DNA of 64,000 nt from Verrucomicrobiota bacterium. Lineage in GTDB: Bacteria; Verrucomicrobiota; Verrucomicrobiia; Verrucomicrobiales; DEV007. The notes under the pieces were generated by a model that saw nothing but the letters and a program-made list of their open reading frames with translations, searched no databases and was not told where the DNA came from. Positions 59,688-64,000 of this stretch are shown here, one piece after another (position 1 is the stretch's first letter; each line of letters starts with the position of its first letter). The DNA is taken from positions 1,493 to 65,492 of the forward strand of contig JAHDID010000005.1 in NCBI GenBank assembly GCA_020630975.1, read 5' to 3'. A program made the position numbers and the translations under genes.

Positions 59688-60587
59688 CTAACTATTGTTT
59701 TGAGAATTGAGTGGGTAGTGCCACAGCTGGCCCATTTCGTAATCGAATCCGTTTTTGGGCCCTTCGGATCGGGTGAACTCGATCCTGCCGGCTCCGGGGA
59801 AAAATGACATTTCTCCGAAGTAGATCTGCTGCTCGGAGCTATAGATATCGATGCGCACGTAGCTGAGATCTTTCGACAGCTGCTCTGCGATATGCCTCAT
59901 CACAGGCCACAGGTCTGGCTCGGGGAAATCGGCGACGTGGAAGCCGACGAGGTCGAGAGGAGTGAGGTCTTCCTCGTGCATCGAGTAAAAGTAGTTTGAG
60001 GTGCCTCGATGCCGGTGCGCTACGACGTAGAATGTCTGAGAGCCATCCTCCTGCCTGATGCAGTAGATCTTGTATTCGTTGGGCGTAGTGCCTGTTGGTC
60101 CTGGTAGTTTTTTCTCCACCATGACGGCGGGCTCTATCCTAGAATAGAGTGGCTCGTTGACTTTGGCGCCGAAGTCTACGGCCAGAGCTTTGCGCACGTT
60201 TTCTGCGATTTCTCGGGATCTCTCCGCGGTATTTTCCTCGATGATGTAGACAGAGCCGCTGTCGTGGTTGGTTTTGACCACGATATCGTCACCTAGGGAG
60301 TGAATCTCCTCGGCTGTGATCGACGGGCCGTGGTGGAGCAGGGGAATCAAGTGCTCTTCTCCGATGCAGGATTTCACATGGTCTCGTGCTCTCAGCTTGT
60401 CGGCATACTCGGTGCGGATCTCTTGTGCCGGGTTGAGCTTACTAATCAGGATTTTTTCGTTGAAGCAGCGGGGGCTGCTCAGATTTGGCCAGTAGTTCAA
60501 CTTCAAGAAGAAAAGCAGCGACTCGGTCCACTCTGGGGAGAGGGGCAGGCTACGAAGGATCGCTATGAAGAGGTGATAAAGTTTCAT
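59688..60587 (-). CDS. TupA-like ATP-grasp protein
   Basis: A 299-residue protein of the TupA/ATP-grasp family, related to teichuronopeptide and polysaccharide-modifying amide ligases. Matching blocks: FNEKILISKLNP, YADKLRARDHVKSCIGEEHLIPLL, DIVVKTNHDSGS (ATP-binding lysine region), MVEKKLPG, NEYKIYCI and YVRIDIYSSEQQIYFGEMSFFPGAG (metal ligands). The ATG at 60587 is chosen over 60605. These enzymes ligate a carboxylate to an amine; the likely role is decoration of a surface polymer. Confidence 0.8.
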   Translation of the reverse strand: MKLYHLFIAILRSLPLSPEWTESLLFFLKLNYWPNLSSPRCFNEKILISKLNPAQEIRTEYADKLRARDHVKSCIGEEHLIPLLHHGPSITAEEIHSLGDDIVVKTNHDSGSVYIIEENTAERSREIAENVRKALAVDFGAKVNEPLYSRIEPAVMVEKKLPGPTGTTPNEYKIYCIRQEDGSQTFYVVAHRHRGTSNYFYSMHEEDLTPLDLVGFHVADFPEPDLWPVMRHIAEQLSKDLSYVRIDIYSSEQQIYFGEMSFFPGAGRIEFTRSEGPKNGFDYEMGQLWHYPLNSQNNS

Positions 60588-60686
60588 AAATGAGAAAATT
60601 ACCAAAATTAATTTTCATTTTTAATAGAAATACCACAAAAAGAATGCCAATCTAATAAAATTTCAAAAATATTTGTAAGGATGACA

Positions 60687-61793
60687 ATGAGTGTATTTGA
60701 CCGTAGGAATGTGGATCATCAGTCGGATTTGGATCGAGGAGCGGATAATCTGCTCCTCGAGGCCGCAGGCATCGGCGCAGGCGAGTCTTGTCTGCTGATT
60801 CAGGAGGAGTCCGAGGAGCTGTATCACCACAGCGTGACTTCGGTGGTGGCGGGGCGCTGTCGTGACCTTGGGATCGATGTGAAGGTCATGACCAAGCCTC
60901 TGATCGCTCATGCTGATGAATTCCCCGCAGACGTGGCTGAGCAGATGCAGATCTACGATCACACTATCTTTCTCAGTCGCTTGGGTGATTATGTGCGCTT
61001 TCTCGAGCTGCCTGGCAGTGGTAGTAAAATCACCAGCTACACCTACGACGAGTCGCTACTGGCCTCGCCCTACGCCACTATCTCTGACACTCTCATGAGG
61101 CAGCTACTGGCCAAGCTGGAGGCGGAACTGATGGCAGCAAAAACGTGGCGAATCGTCTGTCCGCTGGGCACGGATCTAGAGGGCACCTTTTGCTGGCCGA
61201 GTCAGCAGGGAGGAGCCGATGATGAGATACTGGTGGAGCTATTTCCCACCTCTACCTTCAAGCCAGTGCCCTGTGATACCGCCAGTGGCACGGTGGCTCT
61301 ATCGCGCTGGCTGATGCCTGGGGGCTCGCCTAAGGTGGAGCAGCCTGGGATAGATCTGCAGGAAACGGTGCAATGCAGAATCAAAGATGGGGTGATCCAC
61401 GACTTTGAAGGGCCGGCAGATGAGAGTCGCCGAGTGTCTGAGCACTATGACAGGATTTCTCGGCAATTGGGAATCAATCGAGACCGAGTGCACTCGTGGC
61501 ATCTTGGTATTCATCCCCAGACTTTTTTCGATCACGATGCGGATGCAGAGTTTGATCGCTGGTGTTCCGTTTCGTTTGGTAGTCCTCGCTATTTGCATTT
61601 TCATACCTGTGGTGATGAGCCTCCAGGAGAGGTGACATGGTCGTTATTTCACTGCAGCGTATTGATCGATGGTTGTCATTTTTGGGAAGATGGAGAGTTT
61701 GTCTGGCTGAGGCGTGCTGATAATCAACAGCTTATCAGGCAATACCCGGGAGCTGAGATTCTCCTCGGTCGGAGCTGTTCGATAGGCCTCTAG
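60687..61793 (+). CDS. Hypothetical protein, aminopeptidase (M29)-like
   Basis: A 368-residue soluble protein. DNLLLEAAGIGAGESCLLIQEE at the N-terminus, MTKPLIAHADEFP, and the C-terminal RVHSWHLGIHPQTFF and HFHTCG, VTWSLFHCSVLIDG. The general layout resembles thermophilic M29-type aminopeptidases, and His and Cys are frequent, but the metal ligands are not convincing, so the function is open. The ATG at 60687 has GTAAGG 6 nt upstream; the in-frame ATG at 60681 abuts it too closely. It is divergent from the ATP-grasp gene. Confidence 0.55.
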   Translation: MSVFDRRNVDHQSDLDRGADNLLLEAAGIGAGESCLLIQEESEELYHHSVTSVVAGRCRDLGIDVKVMTKPLIAHADEFPADVAEQMQIYDHTIFLSRLGDYVRFLELPGSGSKITSYTYDESLLASPYATISDTLMRQLLAKLEAELMAAKTWRIVCPLGTDLEGTFCWPSQQGGADDEILVELFPTSTFKPVPCDTASGTVALSRWLMPGGSPKVEQPGIDLQETVQCRIKDGVIHDFEGPADESRRVSEHYDRISRQLGINRDRVHSWHLGIHPQTFFDHDADAEFDRWCSVSFGSPRYLHFHTCGDEPPGEVTWSLFHCSVLIDGCHFWEDGEFVWLRRADNQQLIRQYPGAEILLGRSCSIGL

Positions 61794-61826
61794 TCCCAGT
61801 CAGAAGTGAGCTTCTGAGTTGGTTGG

Positions 61827-61864
61827 TTTAAAATTTTCACCCGATCCGGGTGTGAAATTTTAAA
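61827..61864 (+). terminator. Inverted repeat terminator-like hairpin
   Basis: TTAAAATTTTCACCCG and CGGGTGTGAAATTTTAA form a long stem with a 3-nt loop; the lower part is A-T rich, ending in a T-run on one side. It lies 33 bp after the 60687 gene's stop. The remaining sequence up to 61933 is AT-rich and holds only this element. Confidence 0.55.
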
Positions 61865-61933
61865 ATTCCTGTTGTGAAAGTGTTTTAAATACCTTAATTT
61901 TTTAAACACACGAACATTTAACAGATTTTAACC

Positions 61934-62314
61934 ATGAAGCTTTCTTCCCACCTCGGTCTATGCGCTGTGCTAGTGCTGGCTGTCTTTACTTCGTCGTGCG
62001 CGATGGGACGTAAGAAGCGCAAAAAGTTCGTAACCACGACGACTAGGACGACGACCTCGACACCTGTGGGATATGTGGGGCAGTACCAAGCGAGTCCACA
62101 AGGTTATTACCCTGTGTCAGTGCCTCAGCCGGCAGCTGTTTCGCCGCCAGTGGTAGCACCTCATCCAGTGGTGGTGCCACAGCCTACGGTCTACCCACAG
62201 ACGCCGTCTTACTCGTCGCCTTATCCCTACGGTCCTTATGCGGCAGCGTATAGTACGCCGCAAAGTGCTGCACCTCAGATACCGCCGCCACCGATCGCGT
62301 CGTATCCGCGCTAA
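61934..62314 (+). CDS. Proline-rich lipoprotein
   Basis: A 126-residue protein with lipoprotein signal peptide: MKLSSHLGLCAVLVLAVFTSSC, lipobox SSC at Cys22. The mature protein has a basic patch (GRKKRKKF), a Thr-rich segment (TTTRTTTSTP) and then Pro/Tyr/Ser/Gln-rich sequence (PQTPSYSSPYPYGPY). It is low complexity and probably disordered. Likely surface- or outer-membrane-anchored; no family recognised. Confidence 0.7.
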   Translation: MKLSSHLGLCAVLVLAVFTSSCAMGRKKRKKFVTTTTRTTTSTPVGYVGQYQASPQGYYPVSVPQPAAVSPPVVAPHPVVVPQPTVYPQTPSYSSPYPYGPYAAAYSTPQSAAPQIPPPPIASYPR

Positions 62315-62637
62315 TTTTCTGAGATCTTCTCCAAGAATTTCTGTTGGTAGGAGCGTCTGTGTATTGGTATGGCCAGTTAGTTGCGCATTCGGTATAAAAA
62401 TTTCTTTTTTGAAATATATAGTTTCCGAGCGCTGTACCTGTGTCTCAGGAAATATGCTATTTCACTTAAATGGAGGTCTGCAGCTATGGTCTGCAGATTG
62501 ATATTCTTCGTATAGATTCGGCTAATTGTGACAGCGAAGAGGGATTTTTCTCTCAATAAAATCGAAGGTATCAAATATTGAACGAAAAGTGAGTTTCCGC
62601 TTTCAATTCAGTTTCTTTTTCTGCTATACCGATCGAT
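62315..62637. other. Gene-free AT-rich gap
   Basis: Between the lipoprotein and moxR. I see no convincing gene, repeat or RNA here; a short frame at 62238-62501 overlaps the lipoprotein gene. The promoter of the MoxR operon presumably lies near the 3' end. Confidence 0.4.
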
Positions 62638-63633
62638 ATGAGTGAACCTGCCTCTCCTGACCATGAGCGCCTTTCGGCTTATTTAAAAGATATTCGCGAG
62701 CGGGTGGGAGAGATCGTCGTAGGGCAGGATGTGGTAGTCGAGCGCACCCTGATTGCACTGCTTACCTCTGGGCATTTGCTGCTCGAGGGGATGCCGGGGT
62801 TGGCGAAGACGCTTTTGGTGAATACTATCTCGAAGGCGCTGCATCTGGATTTTTCTAGGATTCAGTTCACCATCGATCTGTTGCCTTCGGATATCTTGGG
62901 CACAGAGATCCTCGATGAAAAGTCGGGCGAGTTTCGCACTCACAAAGGACCGATTTTTACCAATTTGATGCTAGCAGATGAGATCAACCGAGCGGCTCCG
63001 AAAGTGCAAGGTGCTCTGCTAGAGGCCATGCAGGAGAGGAAGGTGACACTGGGAAATCAGACCTATGCGCTACCGACGCCATTTCTCGTGATCGCCACAC
63101 AAAACCCGATCGAGCAATCTGGTACCTTTGAGCTGCCCGAGGCACAGCTCGATCGCTTTATGCTATGTCATCGGCTCGCCTATCCGACCCCTGAGGAGGA
63201 GGAGGAGATCCTGCGTAGAAACTTGAAGCTGGGTATCGAAAAGAAAGGCAAGGGTGCGGTGGCCAAGAGTGAGTTTGATATGGTGTCGGACGATGCGGTG
63301 GGCACGGAGGAAGATCTGGTGGCAGCGATAGAGGCGACTCATCAGATCCATGTGAGCGAGGTGTTTTTGAAGCATACTGTGGACATCGTCGAGCGCACTC
63401 GGCAGCATCCGGATCTGGAGTTGGGTTGCTCACCTCGAGCGGGCATCGCGCTTTTGAAAGCATCGCGAGCGCGGGCGCTCATCCATGGTAGGGATTACAC
63501 GATCCCTGAGGATATCTTTGCTCTAGCGGAGGATGTCTGTCTGCACCGTATCCGCCTATCCTACGAGGCGCTGGCCGAGGGCAAGACACCGCAGGAGATC
63601 CTCCAGCAGATTCTCAACGACTCGATATCGTAG
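62638..63633 (+). CDS. MoxR-family AAA+ ATPase
   Basis: A 331-residue MoxR ATPase. Walker A is GMPGLAKT at 51-58, Walker B is [12 protein letters not shown], sensor [12 protein letters not shown], and ARAGI-like PRAGIALL. MoxR proteins act as chaperone-like ATPases with von Willebrand factor A proteins for envelope or metal-enzyme maturation. The gene is followed 4 bp later by a DUF58 gene, the standard partner. Confidence 0.93.
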   Translation: MSEPASPDHERLSAYLKDIRERVGEIVVGQDVVVERTLIALLTSGHLLLEGMPGLAKTLLVNTISKALHLDFSRIQFTIDLLPSDILGTEILDEKSGEFRTHKGPIFTNLMLADEINRAAPKVQGALLEAMQERKVTLGNQTYALPTPFLVIATQNPIEQSGTFELPEAQLDRFMLCHRLAYPTPEEEEEILRRNLKLGIEKKGKGAVAKSEFDMVSDDAVGTEEDLVAAIEATHQIHVSEVFLKHTVDIVERTRQHPDLELGCSPRAGIALLKASRARALIHGRDYTIPEDIFALAEDVCLHRIRLSYEALAEGKTPQEILQQILNDSIS

Positions 63634-63637
63634 ACCG

Positions 63638-64000
63638 ATGCCTGAGCTGGATAACCATCGTCCCCTTGATTCGAGGCAGTTTATGCTAGCGATAAAGAAG
63701 CTGGCAGATTCGGTGTCTTACGGCACCGACAAGTCACCGTTTCTTGGCTCAGGTTTGGAGTATGTACAGTCGCGCCCGTATGTGCCAGGCGATCCGGTGA
63801 AAACCATTGATTGGCGAGTGTCTGCTAGGACGGGTGTCCCACATGTGAAGGAGTATGAATCTCCGAAATGCCTGCCAGTGTGGTTCGTCGTCGATACCTC
63901 GGCGTCGATGACGCTCAGCTCCACTGCTATATCGAAATATCAGTTAGCGGTACAGATCGCCGGCGGGCTGGCGCTGGCCTGCCTGGATAGGGTCTCGCCC
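63638..64000 (+). CDS. DUF58/VWA-like protein, N-terminal part (runs off window)
   Basis: From the ATG at 63638, 121 codons are open to the window end. [38 protein letters not shown] and VVDTSASM (MIDAS-like DxSxS) are the DUF58/BatA-like hallmarks. The gene is 4 bp after moxR, as in MoxR-DUF58-Bat operons. The 3' end is outside the window. Confidence 0.88.
   Translation, partial: MPELDNHRPLDSRQFMLAIKKLADSVSYGTDKSPFLGSGLEYVQSRPYVPGDPVKTIDWRVSARTGVPHVKEYESPKCLPVWFVVDTSASMTLSSTAISKYQLAVQIAGGLALACLDRVSP

Noticed and set aside
62238-62501. 87-codon forward frame past the proline-rich lipoprotein
   Set aside because: Overlaps the lipoprotein gene in another frame and has no recognisable features.

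Overview
The window reads as a chromosomal segment from a Gram-negative bacterium, most likely of the Planctomycetes–Verrucomicrobia–Chlamydiae group, with Verrucomicrobiota as my best guess. This is inferred from two secreted sulfatases, a Hanks-type kinase fused to EF-hands, a fused SpmA/SpmB-like protein, many large secreted proteins without recognisable families, and KdsD, heptosyltransferase-like and OmpA-like envelope proteins. No rRNA or tRNA gene and no CRISPR array was seen.

Layout. 0–3.4 kb: the 5' end of a sulfatase, uvrB, and a PhnP-like metallo-hydrolase. 3.5–11.3 kb: a fatty-acid degradation operon (patatin lipase, PaaK-like acyl-CoA ligase, thiolase, FadJ-like multifunctional enzyme, acyl-CoA dehydrogenase/oxidase). 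11.3–16 kb: two HAD phosphatases, a phosphoesterase, a GT9 glycosyltransferase, a small lipoprotein and ribD. 16.1–22.2 kb: an AT-richer stretch with two unrecognised secreted proteins and an ADP-ribosylglycohydrolase. 22.2–28.7 kb: a kinase/EF-hand fusion, a YiiX-like membrane hydrolase, strong palindromes and an M50-like membrane protein. 28.8–33.6 kb: DoxX, gap, a sulfatase, a receiver protein and cutA. 33.6–37.7 kb: an NtrB-like kinase, a small membrane protein, an NtrC-like sigma-54 activator and KdsD. 37.8–47.4 kb: an Rpn-family protein, an SpmA/B fusion, a membrane-tethered receiver, a GH75 chitosanase, a hidden selenoprotein gene, an OmpA-like protein with an 18-bp repeat array, a metallo-hydrolase and an esterase. 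47.4–52.2 kb: engB, then an SF2 helicase beside an AbiE toxin-antitoxin pair. 53.8–58.8 kb: valS, a two-hairpin palindromic repeat and a group II intron. 58.8–64 kb: a methyltransferase, a TupA-type ATP-grasp protein, an unknown protein, a proline-rich lipoprotein, and a MoxR/DUF58 pair cut by the window end.

Two observations stand out. First, between the chitosanase and OmpA-like genes (43364–43585) lies a 73-codon Rdx/SelW-family gene that conventional ORF calling misses, because both cysteine positions of its CxxC redox motif are TGA. A hairpin with a GU-containing loop lies 21 nt after the second TGA. This predicts a UxxU selenoprotein. Second, a 13-mer, ATTGTACCCTATT, occurs at five loci (eight exact copies and one degenerate copy). 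Wherever it is multiple, the copies are spaced exactly 21 bp. Some copies lie upstream of genes and some lie inside coding sequence, where they encode Ile-Val-Pro-Tyr.
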